The notes beneath the pieces were generated by a model. The model was not told the DNA's origin. It searched no databases and saw nothing but the letters and a program-made list of their open reading frames with translations. A stretch of 64,000 nt of DNA from CALLCD01 sp039196965 (lineage in GTDB: Bacteria; Pseudomonadota; Alphaproteobacteria; Caulobacterales; Hyphomonadaceae): the NCBI GenBank assembly GCA_039196965.1, contig JBCCUK010000012.1, positions 1 through 64,000 on the forward strand, written 5' to 3'. Positions 26,298 through 35,374 of this stretch are shown in pieces. The translations under genes were made by a program, and so were the position numbers. Within the stretch, counting starts at the first letter, position 1, and every line of letters begins with the position of its first letter.

Positions 26298-27638
26298 TTA
26301 ATCCGTGAGCAGATGCCCTTGTCTTTCTTCCAATACTTCACTCCCGGCGACTTTTCCGATCACCTTGCCCGTCCACGCCCAGGTTTGGTTATGGCGGGCG
26401 AAGAGTATCCCATCCGTAATCGCACAGATTGTCTCGATCTCTCCTTCAGCTGGGATGATTTCAGCGATGACATCGCCTTTGCGAACCCTGTCACCAAGGC
26501 GCAGCTTGTAATCGATCAGACCTTCGCAGGGCGATCTTACTTGCTGCATTGCTCGAAGATCTGTGGCGTCGCAAAGCAGGCGCGGTATGCTACCCGCTTC
26601 ACCAGCAATCAGGCCTCGTCTCATCAGAAACCGAAATAATCCTTGGGCATCATTTTGTGCATAGTCGGTCGAGACGTCGTTATTTGATCGCAGCTCCACC
26701 GTAGCACTGAAACATGCATGAGCAATCGCGGCGTCGGGTTGTTTCTCCTTGAGTGTGTACCAGGGGCGAGAACATGTTTCGTCGAAAGGTTCGCCGCCTG
26801 ATATATCTGCGAGCAAAACCGCGCGGGCGTCCAGTTCCGCTGCAAGATCCTGAGCCTCGGGCCAAGATGCCTGCTGAGTATACAAATGCATCAGCGCTTC
26901 ATTGTCCGCGTGCAGATCGAGAACGATATCGGCGTCACACGCTTCGCTCAGCAGTTCGATCTGCATGCTTTCAAATGCATCATTGGTCTCTATCGCTGCC
27001 AGCCCCTTCAGCATGCCTTTGCGAATCTTTGCTGTGTTCGCGGTTTCATCTTCCGTATCGAAGCGGCCAACAACACGCTTGCGAGCCAGGGCAGCGAGAT
27101 CCGGAAAGCCGCGATTGAAATTCCGGCCGGTCTCTTTCTCGACCCGACCTTGCATATAACCGCCCTCAACCTGGCTTCGGCCAATTGGGTTCGCCACAGG
27201 AACAACTACGATTTGCCCTATCACATCTCCTCGCTCGGCGGCCTTTTCCAATTGTTCTATCAGCATCCGAAGCACAAGCTGTCCTGGCAGTTCGTCGGCG
27301 TGGAGCCCCGCCTGTAGGTACGCTTTCGGCCGAGCATCTGCTGACCCGAAGCGATAGAATTTTATCGTATGCTCATCGCCAGACACTGTGTCCGGCAGTG
27401 CCTTTGCAAAAACCTCGTACGCTCCGTTTTGATGTGCTTGCGTTTTAGTATCTGACGCTCGTTGATCTTCTGACTGCTTCGATAACACTCTTCTTTTTAG
27501 TTGTTCTACGTCGGGGTTATCCGCCCTGTTGGCCTCAACATGCGCGCCGGAGCCCTCGCTAGCGCCTTTGTCTTTAGCGTCCTTGTCTGAAGCCGGCTTG
27601 CCTGGCTGGGACTCTGGGTTCGCTTCTGGATTGCTCAT
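26298..27638 (-). CDS. cphZ: Cyanophycin dipeptide hydrolase-like (CphZ), M14-type aspartoacylase/AstE fold
   Basis: Zinc amidohydrolase of the AstE/AspA group. CphZ/AotO enzymes of this group split beta-Asp-Arg, the product of cyanophycinase, into Asp and Arg. Metal ligands are in place: His113 and Glu116 (GLHADELPG), His243 (LDLHADNEAL), and the likely catalytic Glu315 (ATVELRS). A small beta-barrel at the C-terminus (RSPCEGLIDYKLRLGDRV) resembles a biotinyl-like fold. I chose ATG 27638; the frame extends upstream to 27728. The first ~85 residues are polar and low in complexity, unlike the family. It is divergent from cphA with 164 bases between. The activity is inferred from family and context; a succinylglutamate desuccinylase is the alternative. 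Confidence 0.82.
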   Translation of the reverse strand: MSNPEANPESQPGKPASDKDAKDKGASEGSGAHVEANRADNPDVEQLKRRVLSKQSEDQRASDTKTQAHQNGAYEVFAKALPDTVSGDEHTIKFYRFGSADARPKAYLQAGLHADELPGQLVLRMLIEQLEKAAERGDVIGQIVVVPVANPIGRSQVEGGYMQGRVEKETGRNFNRGFPDLAALARKRVVGRFDTEDETANTAKIRKGMLKGLAAIETNDAFESMQIELLSEACDADIVLDLHADNEALMHLYTQQASWPEAQDLAAELDARAVLLADISGGEPFDETCSRPWYTLKEKQPDAAIAHACFSATVELRSNNDVSTDYAQNDAQGLFRFLMRRGLIAGEAGSIPRLLCDATDLRAMQQVRSPCEGLIDYKLRLGDRVRKGDVIAEIIPAEGEIETICAITDGILFARHNQTWAWTGKVIGKVAGSEVLEERQGHLLTD

Positions 27639-27802
27639 TATTTGATCGCCGTGCACACTCATTACGCAATTGAATTCGCAAAGCGGTAGCGCTTTGGTCT
27701 CTCTACCAAAGATCATATACATTAGCACTCTGAATAAGCGATAAATTCTCGTAAGAAATCGAGCTGGATTTCACTGTAGACCCAACAAGGTAAGCGTTAC
27801 GC

Positions 27803-30562
27803 ATGAAACTTCAGAAATCCAGGGTTTATGTCGGCCCGAACGTCTATGATCGAAAACCGCTGATCAGGATGACGCTGGATATGGGGCGCTTTGAGGGGCG
27901 TTCGACCCGTAGCTTCGGTAGCGAGCTTATCGATCCTCTTCTGAAGTACATGCCGAATTTAGAGCATGAGATCACCAGTAAAGGTGACCGGGTCGTTGAT
28001 CTTATTCGCGATGATGAAGAGTTTGAACTCGGCGATTTGATGGCTCGACTCGCTTTGTCATTGCAGCGCCAGGCCGCCGCTACCGTATCAAGCGCACTAG
28101 CGATAAAAACAGATGAGCCAGGCATCGTGGAGGTCCTCTTCGGATACGATTCTCGAGAGATTGGACTGCGCGCTGGCGATGTTGCCCGTTTAACAATTCT
28201 CGAATTGATCGATCCGATCCCCGAAGAACCTTTCAATATCGCGGATGAAATCGAAGACTTCGTTGACTATGCGGTCTCCCGAACTCTTGGCCCATCTTCA
28301 ACAGCATTGGTCAATGCGGCCGACGAGAGAGACATACCGTGGTTTCGTTTGAATAATGACAGTCTCGTTCAGCTCGGGTTTGGCAAGTATCAAAAACGCA
28401 TTGAAGCAGCTTTGTCATGCCACACCTCGCTGCTTGGCGTGGATATAGCAAAGGACAAAGAGTTTTGCTTGCAGTTGCTTGGCGATTTGGGACTACCCGT
28501 GCCAAAGCAGTACTACGTTCGCAATAAGACCGATGCGGTCGAAATGGCAAAATACATTGGATACCCGGTGGTTGTAAAACCCGTGGACGGAAATCATGGT
28601 CGCGGCGTATCGCTCAATCTGAGTACTGCTAAAGAGGTACGCGAGGCCTATGCGCTCGCTCGTGAAGAGGGCAGCGGTGTGGTCGTAGAGGAAATGATCC
28701 AGGGCGTTGATCACCGGCTGCTTGTTGTTGATGGTAAATTGATTGCCGCTGCCAAACGGGTTCCGGCTCATGTCGTCGGTGATGGACGTTCCACAATCGA
28801 GGAGCTGGTTGAAGATATTAACCGTGACCCTCGCCGTGGTGTGGGCCACGAAAATATGCTGACGCGCATTCGTCTGGACGATGGTGCGATATCACTTCTG
28901 AAAAAGCAGCGTCTGTCCGTTGATAGTGTCCCGTATGAGGGCGAAGAGATCTTTCTGAGAAAAACAGCTAACCTATCAACTGGCGGAACGGCAATCGACG
29001 TGACCGATATCATTCACCCGGAAAACAAAGTCATGGCTGAGCGCGCCGTCAAAGCTATAGGGCTCGATATTGGCGGCGTTGATTTCCTCACGACAGATAT
29101 TTCGCGCAGTTATAGAGAAATTGGAGGCGGTATTTGTGAAGTGAATGCTGGCCCGGGTATTCGCATGCATATTGCGCCGTCCGAAGGTGAACCGAGGGAT
29201 GTCGGCGGCGCAATCATCGATATGCTCTATCCGCCGGGCTCGCCATCCCGAATTCCCATCGCGGCGCTGACCGGTACAAATGGCAAGACAACCACCTCTC
29301 GCATGCTGGCGCACATTCTGAAGATGGCCGGACATGTCGTTGGTCAGACGAGTACCGACGCGGTGAAGATCAACGGGACGGTGACTGTGAAGGGGGATAT
29401 GACAGGCCCTGTGGCTGCAAACATTGTCCTGCGGGATCCCGACGTCGATATTGCGGTTCTCGAAACCGCTCGCGGTGGAATTGTCCGGGCCGGATTGGGC
29501 TATAAGAAGTGTGATGTTGGTGCGGTGCTAAACGTTAGCGCTGATCATTTGGGACTGGGTGGCATCAACACGCTTGAAGATCTCGCGCGGGTGAAGCGGT
29601 TGGTTGTAGAGGTTGCCGAGAAGACAGCTGTTCTTAATGCTGATAATCAGTATACGCTGCAAATGGCAGCTCACACGCTGGCAGAGAATATTTGTTATGT
29701 CACACTCAATCCTGACAACCCGATTGTAAAAGAGCACATTGAACTCGGCAAACAGGCAGTAATGCTGGAACCAGGGCCAAGTGGTGACGCGATTGTTCTA
29801 TATGACGGAGGCAAGCGGATTGATCTGCTCTGGAGTCACCTTATTCCCGCGACGGTGGATGGGAAGGCCCGCCACAATGTTGAGAATGCGATGTTCGCTG
29901 CTGCGATGGCTTACGCCCTTGAACTTGAGACCGACCAGATCAGAGCAGGGCTTAGAACATTTGATAATTCCTTTTATCAGTCGCCGGGGCGAATGAACGT
30001 TTATGATGGCAATGGCTTCCGCGTCATCCTGGACTACGGTCACAATGAGGCGGCCGTGGGCGCGATGGTCGATCTTGTGGAGAGATTAGAGCCTATAGGC
30101 GAACGTACTGTCTGTCTGACATGCCCGGGTGATCGCCGGGATGAAGACGCCAGGGCGATCGCAAGAAAAGCGGCTGGAAAATTCGACAGATATTTGTGCC
30201 ATATGGACGAGGATTTGCGCGGCCGTGATCCTGAAGAACTCCCTAGGATAATGCAGGACGAGCTTATCTCGCTCGGTGTCGATCCTGAACGCATCACAAT
30301 CATTCCAGATGAGATGGAATCAGTTAAGCTTAGTCTCAGCCTCGCAAAACGCGGAGATCTAGTGCTAATGTTCTGCTCCGCAGTTGAAGAAGCGTGGGCA
30401 GAGATTACCGGGCACGCACCCGCGGAGGCAGAGCAGCCCGAACCAGTCTCGAATGGAGCAACCACAAGATCACTGACCGACGATATTGATAGATTTGAGG
30501 TGCCAGAAGGCTTCACGGTTGTCCGTGATGAGCGGGGCGTCCGACTGGAACCAAATCCATAA
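27803..30562 (+). CDS. cphA: Cyanophycin synthetase
   Basis: Builds the nitrogen store cyanophycin, adding Asp to the backbone and Arg to its side chain, each with ATP. Three parts are seen: an N-terminal domain (1 to about 160), an ATP-grasp domain with KPVDGNHGRGV near residue 259, and a Mur-ligase-like domain with the P-loop TGTNGKTTTSRM near 490 and NVSADHLGLGG after it. It has 919 residues, about 40 more than usual, the excess being a C-terminal tail rich in Ala, Glu and Pro followed by a conserved-looking FEVPEGFTVVRDERG. The cyanophycinase gene follows 20 bases later, so synthesis and breakdown are in one operon. Confidence 0.96.
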   Translation: MKLQKSRVYVGPNVYDRKPLIRMTLDMGRFEGRSTRSFGSELIDPLLKYMPNLEHEITSKGDRVVDLIRDDEEFELGDLMARLALSLQRQAAATVSSALAIKTDEPGIVEVLFGYDSREIGLRAGDVARLTILELIDPIPEEPFNIADEIEDFVDYAVSRTLGPSSTALVNAADERDIPWFRLNNDSLVQLGFGKYQKRIEAALSCHTSLLGVDIAKDKEFCLQLLGDLGLPVPKQYYVRNKTDAVEMAKYIGYPVVVKPVDGNHGRGVSLNLSTAKEVREAYALAREEGSGVVVEEMIQGVDHRLLVVDGKLIAAAKRVPAHVVGDGRSTIEELVEDINRDPRRGVGHENMLTRIRLDDGAISLLKKQRLSVDSVPYEGEEIFLRKTANLSTGGTAIDVTDIIHPENKVMAERAVKAIGLDIGGVDFLTTDISRSYREIGGGICEVNAGPGIRMHIAPSEGEPRDVGGAIIDMLYPPGSPSRIPIAALTGTNGKTTTSRMLAHILKMAGHVVGQTSTDAVKINGTVTVKGDMTGPVAANIVLRDPDVDIAVLETARGGIVRAGLGYKKCDVGAVLNVSADHLGLGGINTLEDLARVKRLVVEVAEKTAVLNADNQYTLQMAAHTLAENICYVTLNPDNPIVKEHIELGKQAVMLEPGPSGDAIVLYDGGKRIDLLWSHLIPATVDGKARHNVENAMFAAAMAYALELETDQIRAGLRTFDNSFYQSPGRMNVYDGNGFRVILDYGHNEAAVGAMVDLVERLEPIGERTVCLTCPGDRRDEDARAIARKAAGKFDRYLCHMDEDLRGRDPEELPRIMQDELISLGVDPERITIIPDEMESVKLSLSLAKRGDLVLMFCSAVEEAWAEITGHAPAEAEQPEPVSNGATTRSLTDDIDRFEVPEGFTVVRDERGVRLEPNP

Positions 30563-30582
30563 CGCAAAGCCGATAAAGCAAT

Positions 30583-32778
30583 ATGCTCAAAACCCTCCGT
30601 ACACATTCGGATACAGCTTTGCGCCGACTTGCTATCATCGGCGGGCGTTTGGAAGATGACAATCGCGATGTGTATCGTGAGATGCGTCGTCTTTCAGAAG
30701 GTCGTATACTGATATTTCCCACGGCGTCCTCGGAGCCCTATGAGGTCGGTGAGGAGACGCGCGAGGCCTTTCAAATTCATGGGTTCGAATGCGGTGTCGC
30801 CCATTTAAGTTCAGAAAACGCCCACGAAGCTGCTTTCGACCCGAAGCTGATTGAACAGGTGGACAATTATCGCAGTGTTTACTTCACGGGCGGAGATCAG
30901 GCGAAGATCTACCATGCTTTGGTGCAAAACGGCGCGGATACTCCTCTGCTGAAGGCCATTCGGCATGCAGCTTCCCAAGGTGGGCTTTTGTCAGGATCGA
31001 GCGCGGGTGCTGCGATTATGTCAGACGACATGATAATGGGCGGAACATCATTTGAAGCCATTGCTTCGGGCATTGCGCCGACGCCGGAAATGCCAGGTTT
31101 GTTGCTTGGCAAGGGATTCGGGTTTTTCAAGCGTGGTCTGGTCGACCAGCACTTCATAAAACGCGGACGCCTCGCCCGTCTGGTTGTTGCGCTGGCCAAC
31201 TCCCAACAAAGATGCGGCTTCGGGATAGACGAGAATACGGCTCTTTTTGTCGAAGGATCTACGGCGCGCGTGATTGGCGAGTACGGTATGTTCTTCATCG
31301 ACATGAAAGATGCCGAAGTAGATTTGGAAAACAGCACGTTTTCGAACATTCGTGTCGACTATCTCGACGATGGCGACATGATGGATTTGGATCGTTTCAC
31401 AACCAAGCCCAGTGAAAGCAAGCGTAAAGTCAAAAAGGACGATATCGCGTATGGGGCACCAGCTAAATCACCACGCAATGCTTTTGGTGCCTATGCGATA
31501 TACGATCTTGTTGCCCGTCTCGTTCTGGGGGACATCAGAACATACAACAAAGACGAGCTGGTTTCGATTGATCCCAAATCGCTTATTGGTTCAAGCGTAG
31601 AATTAGAACGCGTTAAGCGAAAGAGCCGCTGCTACGTTTCAACACCTAGCTCAGGCATGCGCATTACCGCAGTTAACCTGATCGCCTCCATGAGACGCGA
31701 GGTGCTGGATGCGGAGACAGTGGAAGCGCGGCTAGGGCGCGGTGCCCGCACCCTCGGGCTGAATCTAACCGGTGACAGCCGGATTATTCTTCTTGGTTCG
31801 TCACCCATCTATTACCAGCCTGAAAAGCTGAAAGAATTCCTCGAGCTTATCGAGGGACCTATCGGCGTTATAGGTGCCGCCTCTTTCGAAGCCCGTAGGG
31901 CAGCGGCAGATCATGTTACATTCTTTCAAGGATATGGGCTCGATGCGGTCGATCTCGCGATAACGCATGACACTATCGATTACACCTCGAAGGATCCTGA
32001 TTGTCTGGAAAAAATCAGGTCAAGCAAGACGCTGTTCCTTTGCGGCGGGAATCAGATCCGATTGGTGGACACGTTGCTGCATCGGGGGGAAGAAAGCCCA
32101 GTGCTTCACGCGGTTGCCACAGCCTATGCAAACGGTGCCGTCATCGTGGCAGCAAGCGGCGCGGCATCTGCTATGTCCGATGTAATGATTTCCGGAGGTA
32201 CAACATCGGAAGCGCTCCGCTACGGCGTGGCTTCTGATCTTGGGCATCAAGGACTGGTCGTACAGCAGGGCCTTGGTATTTTTCCATCAGGCATCGTTGA
32301 TCAGAATATGCTTACGGCGAAACGTTTGGGTCGGCTGGTTGTCGCTTGCGGTGAAGAGAACGAGCGGTTCGGTTTCGGAATCTGCGAAGACAGCGCAATT
32401 GTTACCTCCAATTTTGGCAATGAACTTACCGCCATCGGCCAGCATGGCTTTGTGCAGGTTGAAACAGATCCGATCAAAATCGCGCCCACTGAAGACAGGT
32501 TTATCGTGAAAGGGATCAAACTCAGGATGGTTGGTCCTGGTGATGTGGTTGATCTTCAATCCGACTACATAGAACGGAAGTGTGATCTCGAACATGCTAG
32601 GCTCGCTTTCGATCGGCTTACCGAAGATCTTTTGCGGGAAGGCATTGATATAGATCGCGTTGATCGCCTGGGGCGGGATCCGAGTCTCAGACATGCGATT
32701 GGTCTCCGCCTGCGACGCACAGATCCTCTCACTGCTCTGCTCGATCTGGAATGCGCGCGAGAGGAACACGACCAGTAG
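30583..32778 (+). CDS. cphB: Tandem two-domain cyanophycinase, second domain degenerate
   Basis: Cyanophycinase (serine peptidase S51) cleaves cyanophycin to beta-Asp-Arg. Usual proteins have one domain of about 270-300 residues; this 731-residue protein has two. Domain 1 (about 15-270) has GGDQ at 103-106, Ser140 in GSSAG, His190 in VDQHF and Glu217, the complete triad. A linker (about 270-390) includes AFGAYAIYDLVARLVLGD. Domain 2 (about 395-665) repeats the order at equal spacing: GGNQ at 488-491, Ser525 in AASGA, but Asn575 (VDQNM) where His should be, and Glu602. Both domains share MSDxMIxGGT(S/T)(F/S)EA after the serine. Domain 2 is therefore probably inactive, perhaps a polymer-binding or structural partner (inference). 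Confidence 0.92.
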   Translation: MLKTLRTHSDTALRRLAIIGGRLEDDNRDVYREMRRLSEGRILIFPTASSEPYEVGEETREAFQIHGFECGVAHLSSENAHEAAFDPKLIEQVDNYRSVYFTGGDQAKIYHALVQNGADTPLLKAIRHAASQGGLLSGSSAGAAIMSDDMIMGGTSFEAIASGIAPTPEMPGLLLGKGFGFFKRGLVDQHFIKRGRLARLVVALANSQQRCGFGIDENTALFVEGSTARVIGEYGMFFIDMKDAEVDLENSTFSNIRVDYLDDGDMMDLDRFTTKPSESKRKVKKDDIAYGAPAKSPRNAFGAYAIYDLVARLVLGDIRTYNKDELVSIDPKSLIGSSVELERVKRKSRCYVSTPSSGMRITAVNLIASMRREVLDAETVEARLGRGARTLGLNLTGDSRIILLGSSPIYYQPEKLKEFLELIEGPIGVIGAASFEARRAAADHVTFFQGYGLDAVDLAITHDTIDYTSKDPDCLEKIRSSKTLFLCGGNQIRLVDTLLHRGEESPVLHAVATAYANGAVIVAASGAASAMSDVMISGGTTSEALRYGVASDLGHQGLVVQQGLGIFPSGIVDQNMLTAKRLGRLVVACGEENERFGFGICEDSAIVTSNFGNELTAIGQHGFVQVETDPIKIAPTEDRFIVKGIKLRMVGPGDVVDLQSDYIERKCDLEHARLAFDRLTEDLLREGIDIDRVDRLGRDPSLRHAIGLRLRRTDPLTALLDLECAREEHDQ

Positions 32779-32960
32779 GGCAAACCCTAAGCAACTAGGG
32801 GCTTTGTTGCACGGGCCGCGTGTCGAAACAGACCTTGAAATTGGGAAGAGAAATCATCTTATTGGCAAATCAGCGCTGAATGCATTTCGGCATTAGCCAA
32901 TGCGAGATTGGACGTCGTGCGTCGAACCGCCTCAAAGCCTTTCTCGCCTGATAAGATGCG

Positions 32961-32993
32961 CCATATAGCTTTGTAAACCAACGAGCTATATGG
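32961..32993. repeat. Perfect 10-bp inverted repeat just before ubiE
   Basis: CCATATAGCT (32961-32970) and AGCTATATGG (32984-32993) are exact inverted copies separated by 13 bases, ending nine bases before the ubiE ATG. It could be an operator or an RNA stem over the ribosome-binding region; no ordinary Shine-Dalgarno is seen between it and the start. Confidence 0.5.
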
Positions 32994-33002
32994 TCCCGTG
33001 CG

Positions 33003-33788
33003 ATGGTAGAAATAACAGACAATACGGTCAGCTTCGGCTTCGAAGATGTGACCAGCGAGGAAAAGGTCGCCCGGGTCAAGGGCGTATTTCGCTCCGTCGC
33101 TCCGCGATATGACCTAATGAATGATCTAATGTCGGCCGGTATACACCGCTTGTGGAAGGCTGATACGATGGCCCGGCTGAACCCCCAACCCGGCGAACAC
33201 CTGGTGGATGTCGCCGGCGGGACAGGTGATCTTGTCAAGGCATTCCTTCAGCGTGCTGACAGGGTAGCGAAACGCCGCGGTACGTCTCGCGCGGCAACTG
33301 CCACAATTTGCGACATCAATGATGCCATGTTGGCTGCTGGCCGCACACGCAGGGATCTCGAGGTTTTTGGTGATCGATTGAACTGGATTTGCGGTGATGC
33401 AGAAAGACTGCCATTTCTGGATAACTCCGCCGATGCGCTCACGATTGCATTTGGTATACGGAATGTCTCCGGGCGCATAAACGCCCTTAAGGACTTCCGC
33501 CGTGTGCTGAAACCTGGCGGCCGGCTCGCCATTCTCGAATTCTCCCATATGACTGCACCACTTTTGCAGCGTGCCTATGACGCTTATAGTTTTAATGTCA
33601 TCCCAACTATGGGTGGCCTCGTCGCTGGCGACAAAGAGAGTTACCGGTATCTGATCGAGTCGATCCGCCGTTTCCCGAAACAAAATGATTTTGCGGCCGA
33701 AATTAAGGAGGCCGGATTCTCCCGCATCGGGGTGACGAATTTTTCTGGAGGCATAGCGGCACTCCATACGGGTTGGGCCCTCGGATGA
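33003..33788 (+). CDS. ubiE: Ubiquinone/menaquinone biosynthesis C-methyltransferase
   Basis: SAM-dependent methyltransferase of ubiquinone synthesis. Motifs include VFRSVAPRYDLMNDLMSAG near the start, the SAM-binding LVDVAGGTGDL, and the C-terminal AFGIRNVS and RVLKPGGRLAILEFS. It has 261 residues, normal for alphaproteobacteria. Its TGA overlaps the ubiB ATG (ATGA), the usual arrangement. In many relatives mutM is divergent at this spot; here the cyanophycin genes end 224 bases upstream and no mutM is seen. Confidence 0.96.
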   Translation: MVEITDNTVSFGFEDVTSEEKVARVKGVFRSVAPRYDLMNDLMSAGIHRLWKADTMARLNPQPGEHLVDVAGGTGDLVKAFLQRADRVAKRRGTSRAATATICDINDAMLAAGRTRRDLEVFGDRLNWICGDAERLPFLDNSADALTIAFGIRNVSGRINALKDFRRVLKPGGRLAILEFSHMTAPLLQRAYDAYSFNVIPTMGGLVAGDKESYRYLIESIRRFPKQNDFAAEIKEAGFSRIGVTNFSGGIAALHTGWALG

Positions 33789-35305
33789 TCACTGCGCTTG
33801 CCGATTATGGCCGCCTCATGAAGGCTGGCGTGTCCCTTGCTCGACACGATGTGGTTTTACCTGAAGAGTATAAATCACGTATGCCAGCTCCAGCGCTCGG
33901 CTTTGGAAAATTGCTCCGTTTACTGACAGGTGGTGCAAGGGGGCGACCAGGTGAACGCCTTGCCAAGGCTCTCGAAAGTCTCGGTCCAGCCTATATCAAG
34001 CTTGGCCAGTTCATCGCCACGCGGCCCGATGTTTTTGGTGTGGAGACAACACAGGATCTTTCCCGCCTGAAAGATAAGCTTCCACCCTTTGAGATGGCGA
34101 AGGCAAGGAATGTTCTTGATGTCGAGTTTCAGCACGATAAAGCGCAGACCCTGTTTCCAAACATGAGCGAACCCATCGCGGCAGCATCGATTGCTCAGGT
34201 GCATAAGCTGGAAACCGAAGACGGTGTCCGAGCCGTCAAAATTCTCCGCCCCGGCGTTGAGCAACAGATTCGCCGCGAGCTCCGCGCCATGAAACGTGCA
34301 GCGGCAGAAGTCGAACGCCGCTCTCAAGACAGCCGTCGCCTCGAGCCCGTGGCCTTCATCGATACCGTGGCGGCAGCCATGGAGAAGGAGCTGGACTTGA
34401 CGCTAGAAGCTGGCGCAACCGATGAAATGAAAGACCGAACGTCAGGCGACGGACATTTCATCATGCCCTCGGTGGACTGGGAAAGATCAAGACGCCGTGT
34501 GCTCACAACCTCCTGGATTGACGGCACACCAATGACCGACCCGGACGTTATGCGCGGCGTCAACAACCGGCCAGCTCTTGCCAGTGCCGTCACGCAGGGC
34601 TTCCTGACTCATGCAATTTACCACGGTGTTTTTCATGCTGATATGCATGAAGGAAATATGATCCTGACACCCGGTGGCCAGATCGCTCTTGTTGATTTCG
34701 GCATCGTTGGACGCATCGGACCGCCGGAGCGCCGTTTCCTCGCCGAGATATTATACGGCTTTCTTCGTCGTGATTACCGTCGTATCGCCGAAGTGCATTT
34801 CGAGGCGGGATACGTTCCGCCAGATCGTTCGGTTGATGATTTTGCTCAGGCACTGCGATCCGTGGGCGAACCAATCCACGGCAAATCGGCGGATGATGTG
34901 TCCATGGGCAAATTGCTCCTGCAGCTCTTCGACATTACCCATATTTTCGGCATGCATCTTCGCCCGGAACTCGTCCTTCTGCAGAAGACTATGGTTCAGG
35001 TTGAAGGCGTCGCCCGGAACATTGACCCGACCCACAATATCTGGAGGGCGGCCGAACCTGTGGTCGAGAAGTGGATCAAAACTGAACTTGGCCCGGCGGG
35101 CGCTGCGAAGATGGTGCGCGAAAACGTTCGTGAGGTGACGGATCGTCTGAAGCGTCTGCCACAAATAATGGATGCGATGGAAACTGCCATCGCTAAGGTA
35201 AATGCAATGCCGACGGATCCGCCGGTACGGGAGAGATTTGCGCCCTGGTGGGGATGGTTCGGCCTCATCGTCGCCATGTCCCTCATCATCGTTTTCGGGA
35301 ATTAA
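33785..35305 (+). CDS. ubiB: Ubiquinone biosynthesis protein UbiB (ABC1/ADCK kinase-like)
   Basis: Membrane-anchored atypical kinase/ATPase needed for aerobic ubiquinone synthesis. Hallmarks are the KxGQ motif in AYIKLGQFIATRPD, the Ala-rich AAASIAQVHK loop, HADMHEGN and LVDFGIVGRI, and a C-terminal hydrophobic span (WWGWFGLIVAMSLIIVF). I start it at ATG 33785, giving 506 residues and a 4-base overlap with ubiE; a TTG 12 bases earlier is in frame but less likely. Essentially certain by sequence and position. Confidence 0.96.
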   Translation: MITALADYGRLMKAGVSLARHDVVLPEEYKSRMPAPALGFGKLLRLLTGGARGRPGERLAKALESLGPAYIKLGQFIATRPDVFGVETTQDLSRLKDKLPPFEMAKARNVLDVEFQHDKAQTLFPNMSEPIAAASIAQVHKLETEDGVRAVKILRPGVEQQIRRELRAMKRAAAEVERRSQDSRRLEPVAFIDTVAAAMEKELDLTLEAGATDEMKDRTSGDGHFIMPSVDWERSRRRVLTTSWIDGTPMTDPDVMRGVNNRPALASAVTQGFLTHAIYHGVFHADMHEGNMILTPGGQIALVDFGIVGRIGPPERRFLAEILYGFLRRDYRRIAEVHFEAGYVPPDRSVDDFAQALRSVGEPIHGKSADDVSMGKLLLQLFDITHIFGMHLRPELVLLQKTMVQVEGVARNIDPTHNIWRAAEPVVEKWIKTELGPAGAAKMVRENVREVTDRLKRLPQIMDAMETAIAKVNAMPTDPPVRERFAPWWGWFGLIVAMSLIIVFGN

Positions 35306-35374
35306 CCAAAACCACAATCGTGCACTGCGCGAACAAGGTTGGCAGGGGACCTGCTTCGCCATTAACCTGTGGTT

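Noticed and set aside
27744..27764. Third copy of the TTTCTT-N3-AAGAAA dyad between cphZ and cphA
   Set aside because: Only the AAGAAA half matches; the other half-site is not at the right spacing.
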